Source: Vulcanimicrobiota bacterium | Lineage (GTDB): Bacteria > Vulcanimicrobiota > Vulcanimicrobiia > Eremiobacterales > Eremiobacteraceae | NCBI GenBank assembly: GCA_013290125.1 | Contig: JABCYQ010000020.1 | Coordinates: forward strand, 1-53,983 | DNA length: 53,983 nt | Reading direction: 5' to 3' | Shown here: positions 7,254 to 14,938 of the stretch, in pieces | Numbering within the stretch: position 1 is the stretch's first letter | Layout: every line of letters begins with the position of its first letter | Program-made: the position numbers and the translations under genes | Notes under the pieces: model-generated | Databases searched by the model: none | What the model was told of the DNA's origin: nothing | What the model saw: only the letters and a program-made list of their open reading frames with translations

Positions 7254-8132
7254 TCCGAGGTGCGATTCGAGCCAGACAAGCCGATCGGATTGGATCACGG
7301 CACCCTTCAAGCCGTGACCGGCGTGGTAGAAGTGCGTCTCACCGCGTGCACCTGCCGCTGCCGCGAAGGCGCGCGCCGTCGCGATGGGAACATATTCGTC
7401 GTGATTCGAGAATTGAAAGTAGAACGCGCGCGCGCTTGACTTCGATAGATATCCGGTCGGGTCGAGCGGCTTCATCTGGGCGATATATGCGGCTTTATCT
7501 TTCGGCTGTGCCCCAAGCAAATACCAATCGCTGAACGACGTCGTGCCTGCCATCAGAACGTACCACTGCGGCCGCTTGTCGACGCCGCTCAACACTGCGC
7601 CATACATCGATCCGAAATCGTGACCCACATATGCGATCCGCTTCGGATCCACGCCGGGTTGTGCCGCAAGCACGTCGAGCGCCCGTCGCAGATCAACGAC
7701 CTGGCGAATGGAGTCGGCATAGTCGGTGGCGGTTGCGCGCCCCTTGTCGAACCAGTCCGGCGCGGACCACAACGCGTCCACGAGAGCGCAAACGGCGCCG
7801 CGCTTCGCCAGCACAGTCGCGTCGGGAACGAACTCCGTGAGATTCGTGGTGGCCGCGTCGCCAAGCCAGTGCACGAACAGCACGCCTGGCCGAGAAGATG
7901 CCGCGTCGGCACGGGCGATGATCTCGGCGTGGATCCGGCCGCGGACCGGAGAAGCGAAACTGACGTCGCGGATGACGAGCGAGCCGCTCGTCCGAGACGA
8001 ATTGACGAGGATATCGAGGGGCGCCGCTGCGTTATAGGAAAACGAAGTCGCCGGCAGTGTTGCCGCCGCGGCAACAGAGGCGAGAAACGAAAGCGCGATC
8101 ACAGAGACCGACCAGGCGCGCAGTGAACGCAC
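7248..8132 (-). CDS. Exported alpha/beta hydrolase, dienelactone-hydrolase-like
   Basis: A 294-residue exported protein. GTG 8132 is preferred as start because GAAAGGA lies just upstream, it gives a clean signal peptide (VRSLRAWSVSVIALSFLASV then AAAA), and it clears the MATE gene end at 8144. The fold shows VLFVHWLGDAATTN (oxyanion region), YVGHDFGSMYGAVLSG (nucleophile elbow), FQFSNHDEYVPIATA (acid region) and HFYHAGHGLKG (His). In the elbow the nucleophile position of G-x-Nuc-x-G reads GHDFG, so Asp replaces Ser or Cys. That would suit a dehalogenase-like nucleophile or an inactive enzyme. It probably lies in a minus-strand operon downstream of MATE. Confidence 0.78.
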   Translation of the reverse strand: MRSLRAWSVSVIALSFLASVAAAATLPATSFSYNAAAPLDILVNSSRTSGSLVIRDVSFASPVRGRIHAEIIARADAASSRPGVLFVHWLGDAATTNLTEFVPDATVLAKRGAVCALVDALWSAPDWFDKGRATATDYADSIRQVVDLRRALDVLAAQPGVDPKRIAYVGHDFGSMYGAVLSGVDKRPQWYVLMAGTTSFSDWYLLGAQPKDKAAYIAQMKPLDPTGYLSKSSARAFYFQFSNHDEYVPIATARAFAAAAGARGETHFYHAGHGLKGAVIQSDRLVWLESHLGM

Positions 8133-8143
8133 GGCGATTCCTT

Positions 8144-9541
8144 TCAAGCGAGACGGGCGTGCGTGCGGTGCTTCCAGTTGAACGTGTAATAACCGTACTG
8201 AAGCAGTAGGACGACGATGAACGAAACCGGGTAGCCGATCCACACTCCCACGAGCCCATAGTGCTGCATGAGAATGTAGGCCACTGGGACCTCGACCAGC
8301 CAAATCCCTATGATGCCGTTGATCATTGGCACAATCACGTCACCGCTGCCGCGGATGACCCAACTGATCGCGGCGCTGTTGCCGAAGATCAGGTAGGACC
8401 AGAGCGTGACGAAAAGGAGCGTGTGTGCCACCTCGAGCGTGCCCGCATCGGTGATGAACCAGCCGAGGATCGCGCGCGAGAAGATGTAGCACGTGCCGAT
8501 GATGATGCCGCCGACGGCGTAGTTTACCCCCACGGCAGAGTGGAGGACTTTCACCACAAGATCTTCCCGGCGTGCGCCAATGGCCTGCGCCGTGAAGATC
8601 GAAGCGGCGATGCCGATAGAGATGGCGGGGAACTGCACGTAGCTCACGATCTGGTTCACGGCGCCATATGCCGCCGTGGCATGCGAGCCGAAGCGGTTGA
8701 CGAAGGAGAGCACCGCGATCTCCGCGAGCGAGACGAGAATCACCTGGACTCCCGTGGGAATGCCGATCTTCAACACTTGGCCGAGCAAGTGCCAGTCGAT
8801 GAGAAGATCCGCGGCGGTCTCGCGATCGAACTTCAGGGGATTCTTCGTGCGGTGGAGATAGATGAGAAATGCCGTGAACGCCACTAGGTTGCTGAGCAGT
8901 GCCCCGACGGCCACACTGATGACGCCGAGTTTGGGAAGGCCGAACCAACCAAGAATGAACGCCGGAGTAAACGCGACCGAGAGAATCGTGCCGAGCAGCA
9001 AGAAGTATAACGGCGTGGTGGAGTCGCCGACGCCGCGCAAGAACGACGTGTACATGATATATGGGAATATCACGGGCGAGATGAGGAAGACGACGCGTGC
9101 GTATTGATTCGCGTCCGCCATGATATCCGGCGGCGTCCGCAATCCATTCAGCAGAGCCGGAGCGATCATCGGGCCCACGATAGCGCAGAAGATGCCGAAA
9201 GCGATCGTGGCGCCGAGTGTGGTTCCGGCGATCTTTTTGACGCGATGCGCGTCGCCGGCGCCGTGGGCCTGGCCGATGAGGATCGAACCGCCGGTGGCGA
9301 CGCCGATCAAGAACGAGAACAGAAGGAAGATGACCGGAAACACAGCCGAGACCGCGGCCAATCCGTTGACCCCGATCAACCGTCCTAAGAAGATGAGGCT
9401 GAACGTCTGCGACGCCGCTTGGAGCACATTGCTCAGGACGAGCGGTATGAGAAAGACCAGAAAAAGCTGCCACATGGGGCGAGCCGGATCGAAGATGTTC
9501 ACACCCGGCCGGCGAGGCGGTTGCGTTGCGCTCTGTGCCAT
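8144..9541 (-). CDS. MATE family efflux transporter
   Basis: A 465-residue multidrug and toxin extrusion antiporter with 12 hydrophobic segments in two MatE halves. Recognisable blocks are PLVLSNVLQAASQTFSLIFL, GGSILIGQAHGAGD and RGVGDSTTPLYFLLLG in the first half, then FPAISIGIAASIFTAQAIGA and WVIRGSGDVIVPMINGIIGI in the second. It would export cationic drugs or metabolites using a Na+ or H+ gradient. It lies 32 bp after tetR on the same strand and has its own promoter with the TetR-type operator at 9548-9577. Only 6 nt separate the -10 from the ATG, so its mRNA may be leaderless. The exported hydrolase follows 11 bp downstream. Confidence 0.95.
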   Translation of the reverse strand: MAQSATQPPRRPGVNIFDPARPMWQLFLVFLIPLVLSNVLQAASQTFSLIFLGRLIGVNGLAAVSAVFPVIFLLFSFLIGVATGGSILIGQAHGAGDAHRVKKIAGTTLGATIAFGIFCAIVGPMIAPALLNGLRTPPDIMADANQYARVVFLISPVIFPYIMYTSFLRGVGDSTTPLYFLLLGTILSVAFTPAFILGWFGLPKLGVISVAVGALLSNLVAFTAFLIYLHRTKNPLKFDRETAADLLIDWHLLGQVLKIGIPTGVQVILVSLAEIAVLSFVNRFGSHATAAYGAVNQIVSYVQFPAISIGIAASIFTAQAIGARREDLVVKVLHSAVGVNYAVGGIIIGTCYIFSRAILGWFITDAGTLEVAHTLLFVTLWSYLIFGNSAAISWVIRGSGDVIVPMINGIIGIWLVEVPVAYILMQHYGLVGVWIGYPVSFIVVLLLQYGYYTFNWKHRTHARLA

Positions 9542-9547
9542 GCCGCG

Positions 9548-9577
9548 ACTATATCATATCTGGAACGACTGTTTCAA
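9548..9577 (-). promoter_or_regulatory. MATE promoter with TetR-type operator
   Basis: On the minus strand TTGAAA (9577-9572) and TATAGT (9553-9548) are separated by 18 bp, and the ATG lies 6 nt after the -10. The spacer holds the inverted repeat TGGAACGACTGTTTCA (9561-9576, plus-strand reading), matching the tetR operator TGAAAC-N4-GTTTCA at all but one arm base. It overlaps the tetR stop codon. Confidence 0.7.
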
Positions 9578-10164
9578 GTATTATTTGGTTGGAACGTCGG
9601 TGTGTCCAGCGCCGAGATCCACAGCTCGACCGCGCGGTCGATGCGCTTGAGGTCGCCGCTGCCGCAGAGGTCGAGCATGAACCCGCGGAAACCTCCGATT
9701 ATCACCGTTGCAAGCGCGCGCGCCTCGGGCCGCGGCGTGCCTGCCCGAACGTACGGCCCTTCGATGAAGTGCAGCCAATCGCCCACGGCGGACCGCAGAA
9801 ATCCAGCATATCGCCGCCGATCTTGGAGCGCGAGACCGTACACTTCGAAGAAAAGCCGGAAGTGCGGCCGAGCCGCGGGCGTGCGCATGATCGTCCAGAT
9901 CTCTCGGCAGAGGCTCGCGCACGTCTCACAGTCGCGTTCGCGCAGTTTTTCGAATTGCGCGCGCTGGCGCTCACGAGCGATGCCTAGAGCGAGCGCCGCT
10001 AGATTCTCTTTGGACTTGAAGTAGTAGAGCAAGACGCGCGGGCTTGAGCGGACGGCCTTGGCAAGCGGACGAAGCGAGAGATCCGCGTACCCGTGGCCGA
10101 GCATGTAGTCGGCGATTTCCTCGAGCAGTTTGGCGCGATGCGCTTTATCCGCGGTTCTGGCCAC
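9574..10164 (-). CDS. TetR/AcrR family transcriptional regulator
   Basis: A 196-residue TetR repressor counted from GTG 10164. The N-terminal helix-turn-helix is GYADLSLRPLAKAVRSSPRV followed by LLYYFKSKENLAAL (the TetR YYxFxSKexL block). The C-terminal ligand domain is typical in length. It sits directly upstream of the MATE gene in the same direction. The operator at 10184-10199 lies between its own -35 and -10, implying autorepression, and a near-identical site controls MATE. I infer that it senses a MATE substrate. The longer frame to 10200 would begin inside the operator, so it is less likely. Confidence 0.9.
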   Translation of the reverse strand: MARTADKAHRAKLLEEIADYMLGHGYADLSLRPLAKAVRSSPRVLLYYFKSKENLAALALGIARERQRAQFEKLRERDCETCASLCREIWTIMRTPAARPHFRLFFEVYGLALQDRRRYAGFLRSAVGDWLHFIEGPYVRAGTPRPEARALATVIIGGFRGFMLDLCGSGDLKRIDRAVELWISALDTPTFQPNNT

Positions 10165-10170
10165 GGCGCC

Positions 10171-10200
10171 ATGATACCATAGATGAAACGGCAGTTTCAA
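10171..10200 (-). promoter_or_regulatory. tetR autoregulated promoter and operator
   Basis: TGAAACGGCAGTTTCA (10184-10199) is a perfect 6-4-6 inverted repeat. On the minus strand -35 TTGAAA (10200-10195) and -10 TATCAT (10176-10171) are 18 bp apart. The GTG start is 6 nt beyond the -10, the same geometry as at MATE. The operator also sits about 50-65 bp upstream of the plus-strand VOC gene and could control it. Confidence 0.75.
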
Positions 10201-10247
10201 CTATAGGGACCGAGGTGCCGGGCGTCTGCACCGGCGAAAGAGCGGCC

Positions 10248-10628
10248 GTGTCGATGCGTTTGGGCCCCATCGTGCCCGTGCTGCGGATCTTCGACGAAGC
10301 AAAAGCGAAAGCGTTCTACGTCGACTATCTTGGCTGCACGGTGGATTGGGAGCACCGGTTCGAACCAACGCTGCCGGTGTACATGCAGGTCTCGCGGGCA
10401 GGCGTGGTGCTGCATCTGAGCGAGCACCACGGTGATGGGAGCCCGGGCGCACGGGTTCGGGTGAAATCAACGGACGTGAAAGCGCTTCACGACGAGCTGA
10501 TCGCCAAGGACTATCGGTACCTGCGACCCGGCTTGCAAGAGATGCCGTGGGGCGAACTGTCGCTAGACCTGATCGACCCATTCGGCAATCACGTCATCGT
10601 CTATGAGAGCAAACCGAGCAGCGAGTAG
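10248..10628 (+). CDS. VOC/glyoxalase-superfamily protein, bleomycin-resistance-like
   Basis: About 126 residues from GTG 10248, with ATG 10254 as the alternative. GAAAGAG lies 6 nt before the GTG. The fold is a single glyoxalase/bleomycin-resistance module: LGPIVPVLRIFDEAKAKAFY, YLGCTVDWEHRFEPTLPVYM, GVVLHLSEHHGDGSPGARV and LSLDLIDPFGNHVIVYE. Members of this branch bind and sequester drugs or act as metal-dependent lyases. LHLSEHHG and the final DPFGN-IVYE hold possible metal ligands. It is divergent from tetR with the operator between them, so it may belong to the same resistance regulon as the MATE pump. Confidence 0.88.
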   Translation: MSMRLGPIVPVLRIFDEAKAKAFYVDYLGCTVDWEHRFEPTLPVYMQVSRAGVVLHLSEHHGDGSPGARVRVKSTDVKALHDELIAKDYRYLRPGLQEMPWGELSLDLIDPFGNHVIVYESKPSSE

Positions 10629-10658
10629 CGCACAATAGCGGTTGGGACGGAGTTGCAC

Positions 10659-11885
10659 ATGATGAAGAGCATGGCGCGCAGAGCGTTTCTTACCGGCATC
10701 GGCGCGACGATCGGCGGACTCGCTCTGAGCAGAGCGGACGTCGCGTCGGGCGACGCGAGCCAGACAGTCGAGTTGCCCTTCGCCAACGGCGGTCGTTCGC
10801 TCGCGGCATATCCGCAAAAGCGTCCGCTTATCGTGTTGACATCGCGACCGGTTCAACTCGAGACTCCATTTGAGATATTCAACGACGGTCTTCTGACGCC
10901 AAACGACGCGTTCTTCGTGCGCTGGCATCTCGCCGGCGTTCCAACATCGGTCGATCCGACGAAATACGCGTTGACCGTTCGCGGGCTCGTCGACAAACCC
11001 GCGACGATCTCGCTCGCAGACCTGAAAGCGGACTTCGAGCCGAGCGAGATCACCGCGGTCTGCGAATGCGCCGGAAATAGCCGCGGTTTCTTCCAGCCAC
11101 GTGTCGCGGGCGGGCAGTGGGCAAATGGAGCCATGGGAAATGCGCGCTGGCGCGGCGTGCGGCTCAACGACGTATTGGCGCGCGTAGGCGTCGCGGCAAC
11201 AGCCAAGACCGTCCGTTTTAGCGGTATGGACGGACCCGTGTTGCCGGCAACGCCGAAATTCCGGAAGTCGCTGGACCTGGATGTTGCTGATGGTCAAGAC
11301 GTACTGCTCGCGTACGAGATGAACGGCGAGCCATTGCCGCTGCTAAACGGATATCCAGTTCGTCTGGTCGTGCCCGGCTGGTTTGCGACGTACTGGGTGA
11401 AGATGCTCAACGACATCGAAGTCCGCGATACTCCTGACGACAATTTCTGGATGACGACGGCGTATCGGGTCCCGGCTGCGCCTTGCGGCTGCCAGGATCC
11501 GGGAACAAAAGTTCCGACCGTGCCGATCTCGCGGCTCGCGGTCCGTTCATTCATAACGAATCTCGCGCCCGGTTCATCGGTCGATCGCCAAGGCAAGGTG
11601 GCGGTGCAAGGCATCGCTTTCGATAGCGGCAGCGGAATCGCCAAGGTCATGTTCAGCAGTGACCGCGGCGCATCGTGGAGCCCCGCGACGCTTGGCGCTG
11701 ATGAAGGGAGATACGGCTTTCGGCAGTGGTCGGCGTCTTTCGCGACGGAGCCTGGGAAGCAATACGGACTTCAATGCGCGGCCACGAGCGTTGACGGATC
11801 GACTCAGCTCGCCGCGCCGACGTGGAACGCGTCCGGCTACATGCGCAACGTGATTGAGACCGTAGATGTAGAGGCGGCGTCATGA
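10659..11885 (+). CDS. sorA: Molybdopterin-dependent sulfite oxidase, catalytic subunit SorA
   Basis: A 408-residue enzyme that oxidises sulfite to sulfate in the periplasm and passes electrons to a c-type cytochrome. Start ATG 10659 follows GGAG by 6 nt. The N-terminus MARRAFLTGIGATIGGLALS is a Tat signal with twin arginine, as expected for a folded Moco protein. The Moco domain carries DAFFVRWHLAGVP and CECAGNSRGFF, whose second Cys (CAGN) is the molybdenum ligand, then GQWANGAMGNARWRGVRL and GYPVRLVVPGW. The C-terminal 120 residues form the Mo-co dimerisation (Ig-like) domain. Its stop overlaps the cytochrome gene, matching the SorAB heterodimer of Starkeya novella. Confidence 0.93.
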   Translation: MMKSMARRAFLTGIGATIGGLALSRADVASGDASQTVELPFANGGRSLAAYPQKRPLIVLTSRPVQLETPFEIFNDGLLTPNDAFFVRWHLAGVPTSVDPTKYALTVRGLVDKPATISLADLKADFEPSEITAVCECAGNSRGFFQPRVAGGQWANGAMGNARWRGVRLNDVLARVGVAATAKTVRFSGMDGPVLPATPKFRKSLDLDVADGQDVLLAYEMNGEPLPLLNGYPVRLVVPGWFATYWVKMLNDIEVRDTPDDNFWMTTAYRVPAAPCGCQDPGTKVPTVPISRLAVRSFITNLAPGSSVDRQGKVAVQGIAFDSGSGIAKVMFSSDRGASWSPATLGADEGRYGFRQWSASFATEPGKQYGLQCAATSVDGSTQLAAPTWNASGYMRNVIETVDVEAAS

Positions 11886-12232
11886 AGAACGAGCAGCGGA
11901 ATATCCTGGTAGCGGCGGCGATGGTCGCGACGGCGCTCTGTGCGTCGCTCGCGACCGTTGCGTCCGCGACGGGCGACACGAGCGGCGCCACGGTTACGAT
12001 TACGTTGCCGCCAGACGCGCGATCGTTTGGCCCCGGTCCCGGTCAATCGATCGCACAGGCCAACTGCACGATCTGCCACGCGGCCGATTACGTCTACATG
12101 CAGCCGCCGCTGACCGCCGATCAATGGCGCGCGGAAGTGACGAAGATGCAAAAGGTCTACGGCGCGCCGATCGACGCGTCCGCCGTCGACGCACTCGTCC
12201 AATATCTTGTTGGTCAAAATGGCAAGCAATAG
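11882..12232 (+). CDS. sorB: Monoheme cytochrome c subunit SorB
   Basis: A 116-residue exported cytochrome c. A signal peptide (residues 1-30, ending ASA) is followed by GQSIAQANCTICHAADYVYM with one CxxCH haem site. The distal Met may come from the YMQPPLTADQW or TKMQKVYGAP region. The C-terminal helix ALVQYLVGQN is typical. The start overlaps the sorA stop by 4 bp (ATGA), so the two are translationally coupled. It is the electron acceptor of the sulfite oxidase and would pass electrons to the respiratory chain. Confidence 0.92.
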   Translation: MKNEQRNILVAAAMVATALCASLATVASATGDTSGATVTITLPPDARSFGPGPGQSIAQANCTICHAADYVYMQPPLTADQWRAEVTKMQKVYGAPIDASAVDALVQYLVGQNGKQ

Positions 12233-12291
12233 GGCGGGGACGGACTGATGTGCGGGGTTTCTAACAAGCGGCGCCGAACGCGATTTGGGCC

Positions 12292-12364
12292 GCCGAGATA
12301 GCTCAGTTGGTAGAGCACGCGCCTGAAAAGCGCGGTGTCGCCAGTTCAATTCTGGCTCTCGGCA
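12292..12364 (+). tRNA. tRNA-Phe (anticodon GAA)
   Basis: A 73-nt cloverleaf. Acceptor GCCGAGA pairs with TCTCGGC, the D arm is TAGCTCAGTTGGTAGAGCA, the anticodon arm CGCGC-CTGAAAA-GCGCG has GAA, and the T arm is GCCAGTTCAATTCTGGC. The discriminator is A, and the CCA end is not encoded (ACAC follows), unlike tRNA-Asp in this window. Confidence 0.96.
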
Positions 12365-12369
12365 CACGT

Positions 12370-12407
12370 CGAAGCCTCGCGTTCAAAATGGGGCCCGCGA
12401 GGCTTCG
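12370..12407 (+). terminator. Hairpin terminator after tRNA-Phe
   Basis: CGAAGCCTCGCG (12370-12381) and CGCGAGGCTTCG (12396-12407) pair perfectly over 12 bp around a 14-nt loop. CAATTT follows, so it is only weakly T-rich. Confidence 0.7.
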
Positions 12408-12422
12408 CAATTTCCACGCCTC

Positions 12423-12448
12423 GTAGTAGGGCGACCAACGTTCGCCCG
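12423..12448. repeat. Intergenic palindrome, GTAGTAGGGCGA family
   Basis: GTAGTAGGGCGACCAACGTTCGCCC differs from the copy at 3773 at two stem positions, and the stem is kept with one mismatch or wobble. It lies 14 bp upstream of msrB and could sit in its mRNA leader. Confidence 0.7.
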
Positions 12449-12461
12449 GAGGATTTGGAGC

Positions 12462-12860
12462 ATGTCGCCAGAGATCAAGAAAACTGAAGACGAATGGAAG
12501 CGCGAGCTCACGCCGGAGCAGTATCGGATTCTTCGTGAAGCCGGCACCGAGGCGCCGTTCACGGGGAAACTGCTGCAGAACAAGGCCGACGGAACCTATG
12601 CTTGCGCCGCGTGCGGCGCGCCGCTCTTCGCCGCCAAGACGAAGTTCGATTCAGGTTCCGGCTGGCCGAGTTTCTTTGAACCGCTTTCAAAGGACGCCGT
12701 CGAACTGCGATCCGACGACAGCCACGGCATGATCCGCACGGAAGTGCGCTGCGCGCGCTGCGACTCACACCTCGGCCATCTTTTCGATGACGGCCCGCAG
12801 CCTACAGGCCAGCGCTACTGCATGAATTCGGTCTCACTCGGATTCGAACCAAAGAAGTAG
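12462..12860 (+). CDS. msrB: Peptide-methionine (R)-S-oxide reductase MsrB
   Basis: A 132-residue cytosolic enzyme that reduces methionine-R-sulfoxide in proteins using thioredoxin. It carries [20 protein letters not shown]-like opening residues, the two zinc CxxC pairs (CAACGAPLF and [12 protein letters not shown]), [14 protein letters not shown] and the catalytic [11 protein letters not shown]. The catalytic Cys is in RYCMNS. The usual resolving Cys position in TKFDSG is not a Cys, as in many zinc-type MsrB. The start follows TTTGGAGC. No N-terminal signal is present. The gene appears monocistronic. Confidence 0.97.
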   Translation: MSPEIKKTEDEWKRELTPEQYRILREAGTEAPFTGKLLQNKADGTYACAACGAPLFAAKTKFDSGSGWPSFFEPLSKDAVELRSDDSHGMIRTEVRCARCDSHLGHLFDDGPQPTGQRYCMNSVSLGFEPKK

Positions 12861-12940
12861 CCGGCCGTTTCGTCGTATTTCGTGCGTCAACCTGAATGCC
12901 GGCTGAAAACGGACCCGCTCGTACCGGGCCGTTGGCCCGA

Positions 12941-12968
12941 TTGACAGTGCGCAATCGCGTGCTATCGT
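12941..12968 (+). promoter_or_regulatory. Sigma70-type promoter of the cupredoxin lipoprotein gene
   Basis: Perfect -35 TTGACA (12941-12946) and -10 TATCGT (12963-12968) with a 16-bp spacer, about 43 nt before the ATG at 13011. GGGGGAGG provides a strong ribosome site. Confidence 0.7.
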
Positions 12969-13010
12969 TTTACACACAGGGTTTTTACTTTCACGATGGG
13001 GGAGGCGTTC

Positions 13011-13586
13011 ATGGTCTCGAAGGGGTTTGGGTATCTGCTCGCAGCCGCAGGTCTGCTGGCGTTGGCGGGATGCGGCGGCGCTTCCGCACTTCCGCACTCC
13101 AATATGATGTCGAGTGGTGCGGGCGGACAGGCTGGAGCAGTCCTCGGCCTTTCCGGCGACGCGATCCAGCCCGATACAGCGGAAGGCATTGGAATCCGGC
13201 TGAACGGCGAGTCAGGCTTGGTGACCAAGCACTACGGAACCGTTCTCGGCTACTTCCGGGGCACGAAATCGTTGACGTCGCAAGTCGTCCAGCTGACGGC
13301 CAACACAAGAGTGATTTTCACGAATGAAGATGCGTCATTTCCGCACACGGCAAGTTTCCTCGGCGACGCGACGAGAAACAGCGCGCCGTTCCCAGCTTCC
13401 TTCAACGGCAGCGGCACGCAATCTCCGAAGGGAACACTGATCAACACGCCGATGTTCAGCACGGGGCCGCTTAACCCCGGCCAGAGCTCGCTGAAGTACA
13501 ATAGCGGTCCGCCCGGTTTTTATATGTTCGGCTGCTTTTTCCACTACAACGCATTCCACATGCGCACGGTCTACATAGTCATGTAG
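13011..13586 (+). CDS. Cupredoxin-domain lipoprotein
   Basis: A 191-residue lipoprotein. The signal MVSKGFGYLLAAAGLLALAG is followed by a lipobox cysteine. After a Gly/Ser-rich linker, the C-terminal 120 residues are plastocyanin-like: TRVIFTNEDASFPHTASFLG supplies the first His ligand, and FYMFGCFFHYNAFHMR supplies Cys, His and Met/His in type-1 copper order. The protein would be tethered in the periplasm or outer membrane and carry electrons or copper. ATG 13011 is chosen over an upstream ATG because GGGGGAGG precedes it. It stands alone, with the promoter at 12941 and a strong terminator after it. Confidence 0.82.
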   Translation: MVSKGFGYLLAAAGLLALAGCGGASALPHSNMMSSGAGGQAGAVLGLSGDAIQPDTAEGIGIRLNGESGLVTKHYGTVLGYFRGTKSLTSQVVQLTANTRVIFTNEDASFPHTASFLGDATRNSAPFPASFNGSGTQSPKGTLINTPMFSTGPLNPGQSSLKYNSGPPGFYMFGCFFHYNAFHMRTVYIVM

Positions 13587-13611
13587 CAGAAGCGGACGAT
13601 AGTCCGTCGCG

Positions 13612-13655
13612 AATGCGCGGACGGCCGGCGAAACGCCGGGCGCCGCGCATTTTTG
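13612..13655 (+). terminator. Rho-independent terminator
   Basis: AATGCGCGG...CCGCGCATT outer arms enclose GGCCGGCG-AAA-CGCCGGGC and are followed by a T run (TTTTTG). It ends the cupredoxin transcript. Confidence 0.85.
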
Positions 13656-13764
13656 TGTTGGAGAGGTGGCGTTCCGGTCCGCACGAACATTAAGGCCCGG
13701 CGGGGCGCGATAGACCTCGCTCACCGTTTGCGGAACCGATCGCGGCATCGGCGGAGGTCAATCG

Positions 13765-14928
13765 ATGGGTCGTTTTGAGATCCGGGCGCGACTGCATTTA
13801 GCGGCTGTGCGTGCGGGGATTGCGAGCGTCGCGGCGCTCGCGCTCGTTTGTGCGCTGCCGCTTCCGGCCCATGCCGACGGGGCGTCTGCTCTAGGCACTC
13901 AGGTCGTGCCAGGCGCGAACGCCGCGATCAAGTACGCGCTGCATGCCGACGCCACGCCGAGTCCGGGCTCCGGCGCCTCGAGCAATGCGTACCCGAAGAT
14001 CCCAGCAGGCGCCCAAGCCGGCTTGCCGGTTGGATTTTCGTATACCGCAGACATCAGTGCGGCTCATCCGTTCGGCGACGTCGGCTCGTATGGCAAGCGC
14101 TGGCTTCCGGGCGGTGTCGATCTCGTCGCGTCGTACGGCTTCAGTCCGACGGTACGCGTCGCGGCGAGCTACTACGAAGTCCAACATTATCCCGTCGGTT
14201 TTGACAGCGGCATCGTACCGTTGTTCATCCAAGGTTTGGCGCCGCCGGTCGGAACGGTGGACTTGAGCACGACGAATATCGATGCGACGACAAAAGATCG
14301 ATTCACGATCTTCAATGTCTCGAAACTCTTCCGCTTAGGCAAGCTGCCGATCGTCGTGACGCCGACGTACGTCTCGCGGAATTCTACCGTGGGCAAGGGA
14401 CCACAAGATATCGTCGCGTTTTGGTACAAGGGCTTCCCGCGGTTCGGCATCAACACGCGGACGGCGCAGTACGATTCGCTCGCGATCACGCTGCCGTTTC
14501 TTTCGACGCCGAAGATGTTCGGAACGTTCACCGCCGCGCCGACATGGCTCACGCATCGAAACGGATTGAACCAAGACAATCGCGCGCAGATCTACCAGAT
14601 ACTTTATGTCGAGTACAACCTCGACGCGCGGACCAAATTTTTCTACCAGCCGCAATCGTCGCGCGACTATCTGCCCGCCGACGTATATCCGCAGCATATC
14701 GCCTCGTATTTCCTGGGTGCGTCGGAGCGCTTCGGAAAGAACGGCTTCGTGCAGCTCGTCCTCAATAGTGGAAGCCCGACGAACTATCGTCCGTACGGAG
14801 TCTACGGCCTCCACTGCCTCGCAACGCCCTGCTCGCAAAACCCGGTCATTCCGCAAATCGGCGGACTGAAAGCCACCCAACTGCAGTTCCAGATCGGTCT
14901 CGGTTCGCCGAGCGTCTTGCCGTTCTGA
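13765..14928 (+). CDS. Exported, probable outer-membrane beta-barrel protein
   Basis: A 387-residue protein of no family I can name. The signal peptide spans residues 1-38 (ALPLPAHADG cleavage region). The mature part alternates polar and hydrophobic residues with many aromatic-ended strands (VDLVASYGFSPTVRVAASYY, LPIVVTPTYVSRN, RTKFFYQPQSSRDYLPA, FGKNGFVQLVLNSGSP), as in a beta-barrel. The C-terminus LQFQIGLGSPSVLPF ends in Phe, as many outer-membrane barrels do. The SGNH lipoprotein starts 10 bp downstream, so the two likely form one operon acting at the cell surface. Confidence 0.7.
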   Translation: MGRFEIRARLHLAAVRAGIASVAALALVCALPLPAHADGASALGTQVVPGANAAIKYALHADATPSPGSGASSNAYPKIPAGAQAGLPVGFSYTADISAAHPFGDVGSYGKRWLPGGVDLVASYGFSPTVRVAASYYEVQHYPVGFDSGIVPLFIQGLAPPVGTVDLSTTNIDATTKDRFTIFNVSKLFRLGKLPIVVTPTYVSRNSTVGKGPQDIVAFWYKGFPRFGINTRTAQYDSLAITLPFLSTPKMFGTFTAAPTWLTHRNGLNQDNRAQIYQILYVEYNLDARTKFFYQPQSSRDYLPADVYPQHIASYFLGASERFGKNGFVQLVLNSGSPTNYRPYGVYGLHCLATPCSQNPVIPQIGGLKATQLQFQIGLGSPSVLPF

Positions 14929-14938
14929 GGTGAACGAT

